DNA from: Streptomyces sp. NWU339
Lineage (GTDB): Bacteria; Actinomycetota; Actinomycetes; Streptomycetales; Streptomycetaceae
NCBI RefSeq assembly: GCF_003143855.1
Contig: NZ_QFRK01000010.1
Location: 225,194-265,817, forward strand
Direction of reading: 5' to 3'
DNA: 40,624 nucleotides
Part shown: positions 22,097 through 29,948 of the stretch, in pieces
Position numbering within the stretch: position 1 is the stretch's first letter
How the letters are laid out: every line of letters starts with the position of its first letter
The notes under the pieces: generated by a model
What the model was told of the DNA's origin: nothing
Databases searched by the model: none
Seen by the model: only the letters and a program-made list of their open reading frames with translations
Program-made: the position numbers and the translations under genes

Positions 22097-22669
22097 ATGA
22101 CGACCATCGCCGTGACCACCTGGTCCCTGGAGCAGACCGCGCCCACCGATCTCCTGCCGGCCGCCGTGCCCGAGGGGGATGTGCGGATCGCCCGTTCCGA
22201 GGTGCCCTCCCCCGAGTTCAGCCGTTTCCTGTACGCCTCGGTCGGCGGTGACATCCGCTGGACCGACCGGCTGGGGTGGACGTACGCGCAGTGGCTGGAG
22301 CACCTGGACCGGCCCGGCGTGGAGACCTGGGTGGCCTACGACCGGGGGACGCCCGCGGGGTACGTGGAACTGGAGGCGCAGGACGACGGGGTCGTGGAGA
22401 TCGTCTACTTCGGGCTGATCTCCGCCTTCCGGGGCCGGCGCATCGGCGGGCACCTGCTGTCGTACGGTGTCGCGCGGGCCTGGGACCTCGCGGAGCGCTG
22501 GCCCGGACTGAAGCCGACCAGGCGGGTCTGGCTGCACACGTGCAGCAAGGACGGCGAGTACGCCATGGACAACTACCGGCGCCGGGGCTTCAGGCTGTTC
22601 GACACCAGGGTCGAGGAAGAGCCCGAGGTCGCCACACCGGGCCCCTGGCCGGGAGCCCACCCCTCCTGA
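22097..22669 (+). CDS. GNAT-family N-acetyltransferase
   Basis: About 190 aa from ATG 22097 (ATG 22067 in frame is an alternative; neither has a clear ribosome site). Acetyl-CoA-binding motif A is VEIVYFGLISAFRGRRIGGH followed by LLSYGVARAW, with the R/Q-x-x-G-x-G/A pyrophosphate loop as RGRRIGG. The C-terminal NYRRRGFRLFDTRVEEE is the usual final GNAT strand pair. The N-terminal region (FLYASVGGDIRWTDRLGWTYAQWLEHL) is typical of a Streptomyces subgroup. Substrate unknown. Confidence 0.85.
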   Translation: MTTIAVTTWSLEQTAPTDLLPAAVPEGDVRIARSEVPSPEFSRFLYASVGGDIRWTDRLGWTYAQWLEHLDRPGVETWVAYDRGTPAGYVELEAQDDGVVEIVYFGLISAFRGRRIGGHLLSYGVARAWDLAERWPGLKPTRRVWLHTCSKDGEYAMDNYRRRGFRLFDTRVEEEPEVATPGPWPGAHPS

Positions 22670-22826
22670 GCAGCACGTTCACCCCTCCTCGACGGCGCGC
22701 CCGCCCCACCCGGGCGGCGCCGCCCACCCCGCTCGGACCGCGTGGGCGAGAGCGCCCGGGCCTCCTGGGACAAAGAACACCCGCATCTCTCATTCCGAGA
22801 CCGGGGCGTCCGCATCATGGATGAAG

Positions 22827-22841
22827 CTGGACTGTGTCCAG
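22827..22841. promoter_or_regulatory. 15-bp palindrome upstream of the cysteine leader peptide
   Basis: CTGGAC-TGT-GTCCAG is a perfect inverted repeat ending 22 bases before the leader ATG. It lies where a promoter or operator for the sulfur cluster would be. No regulator is identified. Confidence 0.4.
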
Positions 22842-22863
22842 ATCTCCGTGCCACGCTTCCGTC

Positions 22864-22947
22864 ATGCCTGGAACGGGAATCGCCTTGGTGAGTCGGCGTC
22901 ACGTCGACCTCGGCCGTATGTCCAGCGCCATCTGTCCGGCGCGCTGA
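22864..22947 (+). CDS. 27-aa cysteine leader peptide of the sulfur assimilation cluster
   Basis: A short frame, ATG 22864 to TGA 22947, encodes MPGTGIA, then LVSRRHVDLGRMSSAIC, then PAR. The pattern LVSRRHVDLxRxxSAIC is that of the 'putative leader peptides' found upstream of sulfur and cysteine genes in Streptomyces. A single Cys codon lies near the end. It is in the 430-base spacer before sulfite reductase, 152 bases ahead of the sir start, leaving room for attenuation. By analogy with Cys-rich leader peptides in mycobacteria, stalling at the Cys codon when cysteinyl-tRNA is scarce may open the downstream genes; that mechanism is inferred. No clear ribosome site precedes it, so it could be leaderless. 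Confidence 0.8.
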   Translation: MPGTGIALVSRRHVDLGRMSSAICPAR

Positions 22948-23023
22948 GAGCACGTTCAGCAGTACCCGACAGCCCTTCTCCGCTCCGTTCCACCCCGCTT
23001 CTCCTCGACTGAACTCCCGCGTA

Positions 23024-23052
23024 ATGACGCGCACTTGCGCCTGTGTCGTCAT
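23024..23052 (+). promoter_or_regulatory. Hairpin between leader peptide and sulfite reductase
   Basis: ATGACG (23024-23029) pairs with CGTCAT (23047-23052), and CAC (23032-23034) with GTG (23043-23045), giving an interrupted stem 47 bases before the sir start. It could be part of an attenuator with the leader peptide. The same bases begin an in-frame ATG-ACG-CGC-ACT-TGC, but that frame runs into sir out of phase and is not thought to be coding. Confidence 0.3.
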
Positions 23053-23099
23053 GCGCAGGTCAGAGCCGTCTCCCGCCTGTCCCGAAGGACGTATCAGCC

Positions 23100-24797
23100 A
23101 TGGCCGCCAGCCCGCAGAATCCTGCCGCCGCGACCCCCCGCCGCAAGGTGAGCCGTCACCGCGGAGAGGGGCAGTGGGCCGCGGGGCACTTCACTCCGCT
23201 CAACGGCAACGAGCAGTTCAAGAAGGACGACGACGGTCTCAACGTTCGGACACGTGTTGAGACGATCTACTCCAAGCGGGGCTTCGACTCGATCGACCCC
23301 AACGACCTGCGCGGCCGCCTGCGCTGGTGGGGCCTGTACACGCAGCGCCGCCCCGGGATCGACGGCGGCCGTACCGGCGTGCTGGAGCCCGAGGAGCTCG
23401 AGGACCAGTACTTCATGATGCGGGTCCGCATCACCGGCGGACGGCTCACCACGGAGCAGCTGCGCGTGATCGGTGAGATCGCCGAGACCTACGCCCGCGG
23501 CACCGCCGACATCACCGACCGGCAGAACATCCAGTACCACTGGATCCGCATCGAGGACGTGCCCGCGATCTGGGAGCGGCTCGAGGCGGTCGGCCTGTCC
23601 ACCACGGAGGCGTGCGGCGACACCCCGCGCGGCATGCTCGGCTCCCCCGTCGCCGGTGTCGCCGAGGACGAGATCATCGACGGCTCGGCGGCGCTGGACG
23701 AGATCGCCCGCCGCTACATCGGCGACCCGCGCTTCTCCAACCTGCCGCGCAAGTTCAAGACGGCCGTCTCCGGCTCCCCGCTGCTGGACGTCGCCCACGA
23801 GATCAACGACGTGTCCTTCGTCGGCGTGGTCCACCCCGAGCACGGTCCGGGCTTCGACCTGTGGGTCGGCGGCGGTCTGTCGACCAACCCCAAGTTCGGG
23901 GTGCGGCTGGGGACCTGGGTGCCCGAGGCGGACGTGCCCGACGTGTGGGAGGGCGTCATCTCCATCTTCCGCGACCACGGCTACCGGCGGCTGCGCAACC
24001 GGGCGCGGCTGAAGTTCCTGGTCGCCGACTGGGGCGCGGAGAAGTTTCGTCAGGTGCTGGAGGACGACTACCTGGGCCGCAGGCTGATCGACGGTCCGGC
24101 GCCCGAGATGCCCGCGCAGCAGTGGCGCGACCACATCGGGGTGCACCGCCAGAAGGACGGCCGGTTCTACGTCGGCTTCGCGCCGCGGGTGGGCCGGATG
24201 GACGGTTCGCTGCTCACCAAGGTCGCCGCGCTGGCCGAGGAGCACGGCTCGGGGCGGGTCTCCACCACGGCCGAGCAGAAGATGATCGTCCTGGACGTGC
24301 CGCAGGACCGGGTGGACTCGCTCGTGGACGCCCTGGAGTCGCTGGACCTGCGGGTCAAGCCGTCGCCCTTCCGGCGCGGCACGATGGCCTGCACGGGCAT
24401 CGAGTTCTGCAAGCTCGCCATCGTGGAGACCAAGGAGCGCGGCAGCGAGCTCATCGACGAGCTGGAGCGCCGACTGCCCGACTTCGGCGAGCCGCTCACC
24501 ATCAACATCAACGGCTGCCCGAACGCCTGCGCCCGTATCCAGACCGCGGACATCGGTCTCAAGGGGCAGCTGGTCACCGACGCCGAGGGCCGGCAGGTCA
24601 GCGGCTACCAGGTGCACCTGGGCGGCGCCCTCGGCCTGGACCCCGCGTTCGGCCGCAAGGTGCGCGGTCTGAAGGTCACCTCGGACGAGCTGCCGGACTA
24701 CATCGAGCGGGTGCTGAAGCGCTTCCAGGCGGAGCGCGAGGAAGGCGAACGGTTCGCCACCTGGGCGGCCCGTGCCGATGCGGAGGCCCTGTCGTGA
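23100..24797 (+). CDS. sir: Ferredoxin-dependent sulfite reductase (siroheme/[4Fe-4S])
   Basis: A 565-aa enzyme that reduces sulfite to sulfide with six electrons from ferredoxin. It has two ferredoxin-like halves and the siroheme half-domains (ITDRQNIQYHWIRIEDV near residue 138; SVSTT-type RVSTTAEQKMIVLDV near 386). Cluster ligands are C431 and C437 in MACTGIEFCKLA plus C473 and C477 in NGCPNAC. Y80 (WWGLYTQRR) and C172 (EACGDTPRG) are 92 residues apart, the same spacing as the Tyr69-Cys161 covalent pair of M. tuberculosis NirA, which marks it as sulfite rather than nitrite reductase. The start ATG 23100 follows AAGGACG. It overlaps the next gene by 4 nt. The chelatase at 31649 would help provide its siroheme. 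Confidence 0.95.
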   Translation: MAASPQNPAAATPRRKVSRHRGEGQWAAGHFTPLNGNEQFKKDDDGLNVRTRVETIYSKRGFDSIDPNDLRGRLRWWGLYTQRRPGIDGGRTGVLEPEELEDQYFMMRVRITGGRLTTEQLRVIGEIAETYARGTADITDRQNIQYHWIRIEDVPAIWERLEAVGLSTTEACGDTPRGMLGSPVAGVAEDEIIDGSAALDEIARRYIGDPRFSNLPRKFKTAVSGSPLLDVAHEINDVSFVGVVHPEHGPGFDLWVGGGLSTNPKFGVRLGTWVPEADVPDVWEGVISIFRDHGYRRLRNRARLKFLVADWGAEKFRQVLEDDYLGRRLIDGPAPEMPAQQWRDHIGVHRQKDGRFYVGFAPRVGRMDGSLLTKVAALAEEHGSGRVSTTAEQKMIVLDVPQDRVDSLVDALESLDLRVKPSPFRRGTMACTGIEFCKLAIVETKERGSELIDELERRLPDFGEPLTININGCPNACARIQTADIGLKGQLVTDAEGRQVSGYQVHLGGALGLDPAFGRKVRGLKVTSDELPDYIERVLKRFQAEREEGERFATWAARADAEALS

Positions 24798-24973
24798 GTG
24801 AGCGGGCCGCGCCCTTCTACTGCCCCTACTGCGGTGACGAGGACCTGCGTCCCGGCGAGGAAGGGCCGGGGGCCTGGGAGTGCGGGGCGTGCAATCGGGG
24901 CTTTCGGCTGAAGTTCCTCGGGCTGCTCGCCCGCGGACTCGAGCGACCCGACACGGGAGGGGACCGGATATGA
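24794..24973 (+). CDS. Small zinc-ribbon protein in the sulfur operon
   Basis: GTG 24794 overlaps the sir stop (GTGA) and the TGA at 24973 overlaps the cysH start (ATGA), so this 59-aa gene is tightly coupled on both sides. The protein has FYCPYCGDEDL and WECGACNRGF, two C-x-x-C pairs about 20 residues apart, a typical zinc ribbon or rubredoxin-like knuckle, followed by a basic-hydrophobic tail (RLKFLGLLARGL). Its function is unknown. Its constant place between sulfite reductase and APS reductase, as I recall from other Streptomyces, suggests an accessory role such as electron transfer, complex assembly or metal/sulfur delivery. Confidence 0.8.
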   Translation: MSERAAPFYCPYCGDEDLRPGEEGPGAWECGACNRGFRLKFLGLLARGLERPDTGGDRI

Positions 24974-25680
24974 CGGCGGTTCAGGAAGAGCGCTCCACCG
25001 ACTACTTGAGGGCGCTGGCCGAGCAGGCGGGCCGCGACCTGGAGGACGCCTCCGCGCTGGAGATCCTGACGTGGGCCGCCGAGACCTTCGGCCCGCGGTT
25101 CTGCGTGACCTCCTCGATGGAGGACGCGGTGGTCGCCCACCTCGCCTCCCGCGCCCTGCCCGGCGTCGACGTGGTGTTCCTCGACACCGGCTACCACTTC
25201 GAGGAGACCATCGGCACCCGGGACGCGGTGGCGGCCGTGATGGACGTCAACGTCATCACGCTCACCCCGCGGCAGACGGTCGCGGAGCAGGACGCCGCGT
25301 ACGGGCCGAAGCTGCACGACCGCAACCCCGACCTGTGCTGCGCGCTGCGCAAGGTGCGTCCGCTGGAGGAGGGCCTGCGGGACTACCTGTCCTGGGCGAC
25401 CGGGCTGCGCCGAGACGAGTCCCCGTCCCGGGCGGACACCCCGGTCGTCGGCTGGGACGAGAAGCGGCAGAAGGTCAAGATCTCCCCCATCGCCCGCTGG
25501 ACCCAGGACGATGTGGACGCCTACGTCGCCGAGCACGGCGTGCTCACCAACCCGCTGCTGACGGACGGTTACGCCTCGGTGGGCTGCGCCCCCTGCACCC
25601 GCCGCGTGCTGGAGGGCGAGGACGCCCGCGCCGGACGCTGGGCGGGCCGCGCCAAGACCGAGTGCGGACTGCACGGCTGA
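24970..25680 (+). CDS. cysH: Assimilatory APS (adenylylsulfate) reductase / PAPS reductase, [4Fe-4S] type
   Basis: A 236-aa protein of the PAPS/APS reductase family that makes sulfite. The nucleotide-binding region is TSSMEDAVVAHLA and VVFLDTGYHFEET (about residues 48-80). The pairs C123-C124 (DLCCALRKVRPL) and C206/C209 (GCAPCTRR) bind a [4Fe-4S] cluster and are the mark of enzymes that use APS. The catalytic Cys 232 lies in the C-terminal KTECGLHG. Since an APS kinase gene follows at once, the organism may make PAPS for other purposes, or this enzyme may accept both. ATG 24970 overlaps the zinc-ribbon stop. Confidence 0.95.
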   Translation: MTAVQEERSTDYLRALAEQAGRDLEDASALEILTWAAETFGPRFCVTSSMEDAVVAHLASRALPGVDVVFLDTGYHFEETIGTRDAVAAVMDVNVITLTPRQTVAEQDAAYGPKLHDRNPDLCCALRKVRPLEEGLRDYLSWATGLRRDESPSRADTPVVGWDEKRQKVKISPIARWTQDDVDAYVAEHGVLTNPLLTDGYASVGCAPCTRRVLEGEDARAGRWAGRAKTECGLHG

Positions 25681-25760
25681 CCATGACCGCGTCCTCAGCG
25701 CCTCCAGCGCCCCCAGCGCCCCCAACATCTTTCACGACCGCCACGAACCAGGAGACCGAC

Positions 25761-26297
25761 GTGACGACCGGAGCCACCGTCTGGCTCACTGGTCTGCCGA
25801 GCGCAGGCAAGACCACCATCGCCCACGAACTGGCCGGCCGGCTGCGCGAGGAGGGCCGACGTGTCGAGCTGCTCGACGGCGACGAGATCCGCGAGTTCCT
25901 CTCCGCGGGCCTCGGCTTCAGCCGCGAGGACCGGCACACCAACGTGCAGCGCATCGGCTTCGTCGCCGAACTCCTCGCCCGTAACGGCGTCACCGCGCTG
26001 GTCCCGGTGATCGCGCCGTACGCCGACAGCCGGGACGCGGTCCGGAAGCGGCACGAGACGAACGGCACGTCGTACCTCGAGGTGCACGTGGCGACTCCGG
26101 TCGAGGTGTGCTCCGCACGCGACGTGAAGGGCCTGTACGCCAAACAGGCCGCGGGTGAGCTCACCGGGCTGACCGGGGTGGACGACCCGTACGAGGCTCC
26201 CGTCTCACCCGATCTGCGCATCGAGTCGCAGCACCAGACCGTCCAGGAATCCGCCGCGGCGGTGCACGCCCTGCTGAGCGAAAGGGGACTGGCATGA
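25761..26297 (+). CDS. cysC: Adenylylsulfate kinase
   Basis: A 178-aa kinase from GTG 25761, which has AGGAGA 7 nt upstream. The in-frame ATG 25683, three bases after the cysH stop, would add a 26-residue Ala/Pro/Thr-rich extension and is less likely. The P-loop is GLPSAGKTT at residues 11-19, then VELLDGDEIREFLSAGLGFS and the lid region RDVKGLYAKQAAGELTGLTG, all typical of CysC. It phosphorylates APS to PAPS with ATP. The stop overlaps the cysD start (ATGA), so the three activation genes are coupled. Confidence 0.93.
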   Translation: MTTGATVWLTGLPSAGKTTIAHELAGRLREEGRRVELLDGDEIREFLSAGLGFSREDRHTNVQRIGFVAELLARNGVTALVPVIAPYADSRDAVRKRHETNGTSYLEVHVATPVEVCSARDVKGLYAKQAAGELTGLTGVDDPYEAPVSPDLRIESQHQTVQESAAAVHALLSERGLA

Positions 26298-27247
26298 CAA
26301 CCGTGGCCACGGTCGAGACGGGCGGCGAGGGCACCGGCGGTGCGGCCGAGCCGTACACCCTCTCCCACCTCGACGCCCTCGAGTCGGAGGCGGTGCACAT
26401 CTTCCGCGAGGTCGCGGGCGAGTTCGAGAACCCGGTGATCCTCTTCTCCGGCGGCAAGGACTCCATCCTGATGCTGCACCTGGCGCTGAAGGCCTTCGCT
26501 CCGGCGCCCGTCCCCTTCTCGCTGCTGCACGTCGACACCGGGCACAACTTCCCCGAGGTCCTCGACTACCGCGACCGCACGGTCGCGCGGCACGGGCTGC
26601 GGCTGCACGTCGCCTCCGTGCAGGACTACATCGACCGCGGAGTGCTGCGCGAACGCCCCGACGGCACCCGCAACCCGCTCCAGACGCTGCCGCTCACCGA
26701 GAAGATCGCCGCCGAGAAGTTCGACGCCGTGTTCGGCGGTGGCCGCCGGGACGAGGAGAAGGCCCGCGCCAAGGAACGGGTGTTCTCCCTGCGCGACGAG
26801 TTCTCCCAGTGGGACCCCCGCCGCCAGCGGCCCGAACTGTGGAACCTCTACAACGGCCGGCACGCCCCCGGGGAGCACGTCCGGGTGTTCCCGCTGTCCA
26901 ACTGGACCGAGTTGGACGTGTGGCAGTACATCGCCCGCGAGGGGATCGAGCTCCCGCAGATCTACTACGCCCACCAGCGCGAGGTGTTCCGGCGGGGCGG
27001 CATGTGGCTGACCGCCGGCGACTGGGGCGGCCCGAAGGACGGCGAGCGCGTCGAGAAGCGGCTCGTCCGCTACCGGACGGTGGGCGACATGTCCTGCACC
27101 GGCGCGGTCGACTCCGGGGCCGACTCCATCGAGAAGGTGATCACCGAGATCGCCGCCTCCCGGCTGACCGAGCGCGGGGCCACCCGCGCCGACGACAAGC
27201 TCTCCGAGGCAGCGATGGAAGACCGCAAGCGCGAGGGGTACTTCTAG
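26294..27247 (+). CDS. cysD: Sulfate adenylyltransferase small subunit
   Basis: A 317-aa ATP-pyrophosphatase-fold protein. The PP-loop FSGGKDS is at residues 51-57; other signatures are LLHVDTGHNFPEVLDYRD, FGGGRRDEEKARAKERVFS, and the C-terminal VEKRLVRYRTVGDMSCTGAV. With CysN it forms ATP sulfurylase, which activates sulfate to APS, the GTPase driving the unfavourable reaction. Overlaps cysC by 4 nt; cysN starts 2 nt after its stop. Confidence 0.96.
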   Translation: MTTVATVETGGEGTGGAAEPYTLSHLDALESEAVHIFREVAGEFENPVILFSGGKDSILMLHLALKAFAPAPVPFSLLHVDTGHNFPEVLDYRDRTVARHGLRLHVASVQDYIDRGVLRERPDGTRNPLQTLPLTEKIAAEKFDAVFGGGRRDEEKARAKERVFSLRDEFSQWDPRRQRPELWNLYNGRHAPGEHVRVFPLSNWTELDVWQYIAREGIELPQIYYAHQREVFRRGGMWLTAGDWGGPKDGERVEKRLVRYRTVGDMSCTGAVDSGADSIEKVITEIAASRLTERGATRADDKLSEAAMEDRKREGYF

Positions 27248-27249
27248 AC

Positions 27250-28584
27250 ATGAGCACGATCACGAGCGAGGCGCTCGCGGAGACGACCCTGCTGCGGTTC
27301 GCCACCGCCGGTTCCGTGGACGACGGCAAGTCCACCCTGGTGGGCCGGCTGCTGCACGACTCCAAGTCGGTCCTCACCGACCAGCTCGAGGCCGTGGAGC
27401 GGGCGTCGGTGAGCCGCGGCCAGGAGGCCCCCGACCTCGCCCTGCTCACCGACGGGCTGCGGGCCGAGCGGGAACAGGGCATCACCATCGACGTGGCGTA
27501 CCGTTACTTCGCCACGCCGCGGCGCCGGTTCATCCTCGCCGACACCCCGGGCCATGTGCAGTACACCCGCAACATGGTCACCGGTGCCTCCACCGCGGAG
27601 CTGACCGTCATCCTGGTCGACGCCCGCAACGGCGTCGTCGAGCAGACCCGGCGGCACGCCGCCATCGCCGCCCTGCTGCGCGTGCCCCATGTCGTCCTCG
27701 CCGTCAACAAGATGGACCTGACCGGCTACGAGGAGGCGGTGTTCGCGCGGATCGCCGAGGAGTTCACGGCGTACGCGACCGAGCTGGGCGTGCCGGAGGT
27801 CACCGCGATCCCGATCTCGGCGCTCGTCGGCGACAACGTCGTGGAGCCGTCGGCGCACATGGACTGGTACGGCGGCCCGACGGTGCTGGAGCACCTGGAG
27901 ACGGTGCCGGTCAGCCACGACCTGGCGCACTGCCACGCCCGGCTGCCCGTGCAGTACGTGATCCGGCCGCAGAGTGCCGAGCACCCGGACTACCGGGGGT
28001 ACGCCGGTCAGATCGCCGCGGGGACGTTCCGCACCGGCGACGAGGTGACCGTGCTGCCGTCCGGCCGGACGACGACGATCACCGGGATCGACCTGCTGGG
28101 CAAGCCCGTCGAGGCGGCCTGGACACCGCAGTCGGTGACGCTGCTGCTGGCGGACGACATCGACATCTCCCGCGGTGACCTGCTGGTCCCGAGCAAGGAC
28201 GCGCCGGCCACCACGCAGGACGTCGAGGCCACCGTGTGCCATGTCGCCGACCAGCCGCTGACCGTCGGCCACCGGGTGCTGCTCAAGCACGGGACCCGCA
28301 CGGTCAAGGCGATCGTGAAGGACATCCCGGCCCGGCTGACGCTGGACGACCTGTCCCTGCACCCGCACCCCGGGCAGCTCGTCGCCAACGACATCGGCCG
28401 GGTGAAGATCCGTACCGCCGAGCCGCTGCCCGCCGACTCGTACGCGAACTCGCGGCGCACCGGTTCGTTCATCCTCATCGACCCGAACGACGGCACCACG
28501 CTCACCGCGGGCATGGCCGGCGAGTCCTTCGCCGCCCCCGAGCCCGTCAAGGGCGCGGACGAGGACGACGGATGGGACTTCTGA
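27250..28584 (+). CDS. cysN: Sulfate adenylyltransferase large subunit (GTPase)
   Basis: A 444-aa translational-GTPase-like protein. G1 is GSVDDGKST (residues 21-29), G3 is DTPGH (98-102) and G4 is NKMD (153-156). Two EF-Tu-like beta-barrel domains follow (from about 225, VQYVIRPQ...). It has no fused CysC domain, in line with the separate cysC gene. It couples GTP hydrolysis to APS formation by CysD. The downstream spacer of 222 bases before the transporter has a 34-codon frame but no convincing gene. Confidence 0.95.
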   Translation: MSTITSEALAETTLLRFATAGSVDDGKSTLVGRLLHDSKSVLTDQLEAVERASVSRGQEAPDLALLTDGLRAEREQGITIDVAYRYFATPRRRFILADTPGHVQYTRNMVTGASTAELTVILVDARNGVVEQTRRHAAIAALLRVPHVVLAVNKMDLTGYEEAVFARIAEEFTAYATELGVPEVTAIPISALVGDNVVEPSAHMDWYGGPTVLEHLETVPVSHDLAHCHARLPVQYVIRPQSAEHPDYRGYAGQIAAGTFRTGDEVTVLPSGRTTTITGIDLLGKPVEAAWTPQSVTLLLADDIDISRGDLLVPSKDAPATTQDVEATVCHVADQPLTVGHRVLLKHGTRTVKAIVKDIPARLTLDDLSLHPHPGQLVANDIGRVKIRTAEPLPADSYANSRRTGSFILIDPNDGTTLTAGMAGESFAAPEPVKGADEDDGWDF

Positions 28585-28806
28585 AATGCACTCCACAGGT
28601 TTCTACGTCACGTTCGCCAAGGAGGGCGGACGTGTCGGGAGTGGGGCTCTGGGGAGCGGGCAGGGCGGGGTGGCCCGATGTGCGCGATGACGTGCGCACA
28701 CCGCCCCCGCGCCCTCAGCACCCGTCACCGTAGGCGAGAACCCGCCGACCGCCCGGCCGCGGCCTAAGAGTCCGTGACCGCCGGGCCTCCGAGAGGAACA
28801 CCTGTC

Positions 28807-29910
28807 GTGTCTGCCACATCCGCCCCGCGCCGCGCGTTCGCCGTGACGGCCGCGCTGGTACTGCTCGCCCTCACCGGGTGCGGCTACGGCTCCCAGGCCA
28901 AGGACAAGGGCGCGGCCGACATCGTCGCCGGGGCGCGGAAGACCGACGGCCTCGACTCGGTCAGGATCGGCTACTTCGGCAACCTCACCCACGGGACCGC
29001 GCTGGTGGGCAACCAGAAGGGCTTCTTCCAGAAGGAGCTCGGTGCCACCGAGGCCCGGTACGCGGTCTTCAACGCGGGGCCGTCCGAGATCGAGGCACTC
29101 AACTCCGGCTCGATCGACATCGGTTGGATCGGCCCCTCCCCGGCGATCAACGGCTACGTCAAGTCGCGCGGCAAGAACCTGCGGATCATCGGCGGTTCGG
29201 CGTCCGGCGGGGTGAAGCTGGTGGTGAACCCGGACCGGGTGAAGTCCCTCGAGGACGTCGAGGGCAAGCGGATCGCGACACCGCAGCTCGGCAACACACA
29301 GGACGTGGCGTTCCTCAACTGGGCGTCCGAACAGGGCTGGACGGTCGATTCACAGAGCGGCAAAGGGGATGTGACGGTCGTCCGCAGCGACAACAAGGTG
29401 ACCCCGGACGCCTTCGCGGCCGGGTCGGTCGACGGAGCGTGGGTACCGGAGCCCACCGCGTCGAAACTGGTCGCCGAGGGCGGGAAGGTGCTGCTGGACG
29501 AGGCCTCGCTGTGGCCCGACGAGGAGTTCGTCATCACGAACATCGTCGTGCGCCAGGAGTTCCTGGAGAAGCACCCGAAGGCCGTCGAGGCGGTGCTCAG
29601 GGCGTCGGTCGAGACCAACCGGTGGATCGACGCCCACCCGGAGGAGGCCAGGGCCGCCGCCAACGAGCAGCTGGCGGCCGACTCCGGCAAGGCCCTGCCC
29701 GCCGACGTACTGGACCCGGCGTGGGAGTCGATCCGGTTCACCGACGACCCGCTGGCCGCCACCCTCGACGCCCAGGCGGAACACGCCGTCGCGGCGGGCC
29801 TGTTGGAGAAGCCCGACTTGAAGGGCGTCTACGACCTCACGCTCCTCAACAAGGTCCTCGCGGCCGAGGGCGCACCCGCCTTCGACGACGCCGGTCTCGG
29901 CGTCGGCTGA
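28807..29910 (+). CDS. ABC transporter substrate-binding lipoprotein (SsuA/TauA-like; sulfonate or sulfate ester uptake)
   Basis: GTG 28807 follows GAGAGGA; 367 aa. The lipobox LLALTGC places the lipidated Cys at residue 25. The mature protein is of the NMT1/SsuA fold: VRIGYFGNLTHGTALVGNQKGFF, AGPSEIEALNSGSIDIGWIGPSPAINGY, GKRIATPQLGNTQDVAFLNW. The family binds aliphatic sulfonates, taurine or related compounds. Its place behind cysN and before the ATPase and permease genes argues for a sulfur substrate. The exact ligand (sulfate, sulfonate, sulfate ester) is unresolved because no sulfonatase gene is in the cluster. Confidence 0.9.
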   Translation: MSATSAPRRAFAVTAALVLLALTGCGYGSQAKDKGAADIVAGARKTDGLDSVRIGYFGNLTHGTALVGNQKGFFQKELGATEARYAVFNAGPSEIEALNSGSIDIGWIGPSPAINGYVKSRGKNLRIIGGSASGGVKLVVNPDRVKSLEDVEGKRIATPQLGNTQDVAFLNWASEQGWTVDSQSGKGDVTVVRSDNKVTPDAFAAGSVDGAWVPEPTASKLVAEGGKVLLDEASLWPDEEFVITNIVVRQEFLEKHPKAVEAVLRASVETNRWIDAHPEEARAAANEQLAADSGKALPADVLDPAWESIRFTDDPLAATLDAQAEHAVAAGLLEKPDLKGVYDLTLLNKVLAAEGAPAFDDAGLGVG

Positions 29911-29948
29911 CCCCTGATCCCGAAGAAACGTCCCAGGAGGTGACGACC

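Noticed and set aside
23024..23260. Frame starting MTRTCACVV upstream of and overlapping sulfite reductase
   Set aside because: Two early Cys codons are tempting for attenuation, but it overlaps the sir start out of frame for 160 bases and has no ribosome site. The peptide at 22864 fits the known pattern far better.
28586..28690. A 34-codon frame right after cysN ending with a Cys codon, as a second leader peptide
   Set aside because: It lacks the SRRHVDL-type motif and a ribosome site, and its Gly-rich content looks like chance coding.
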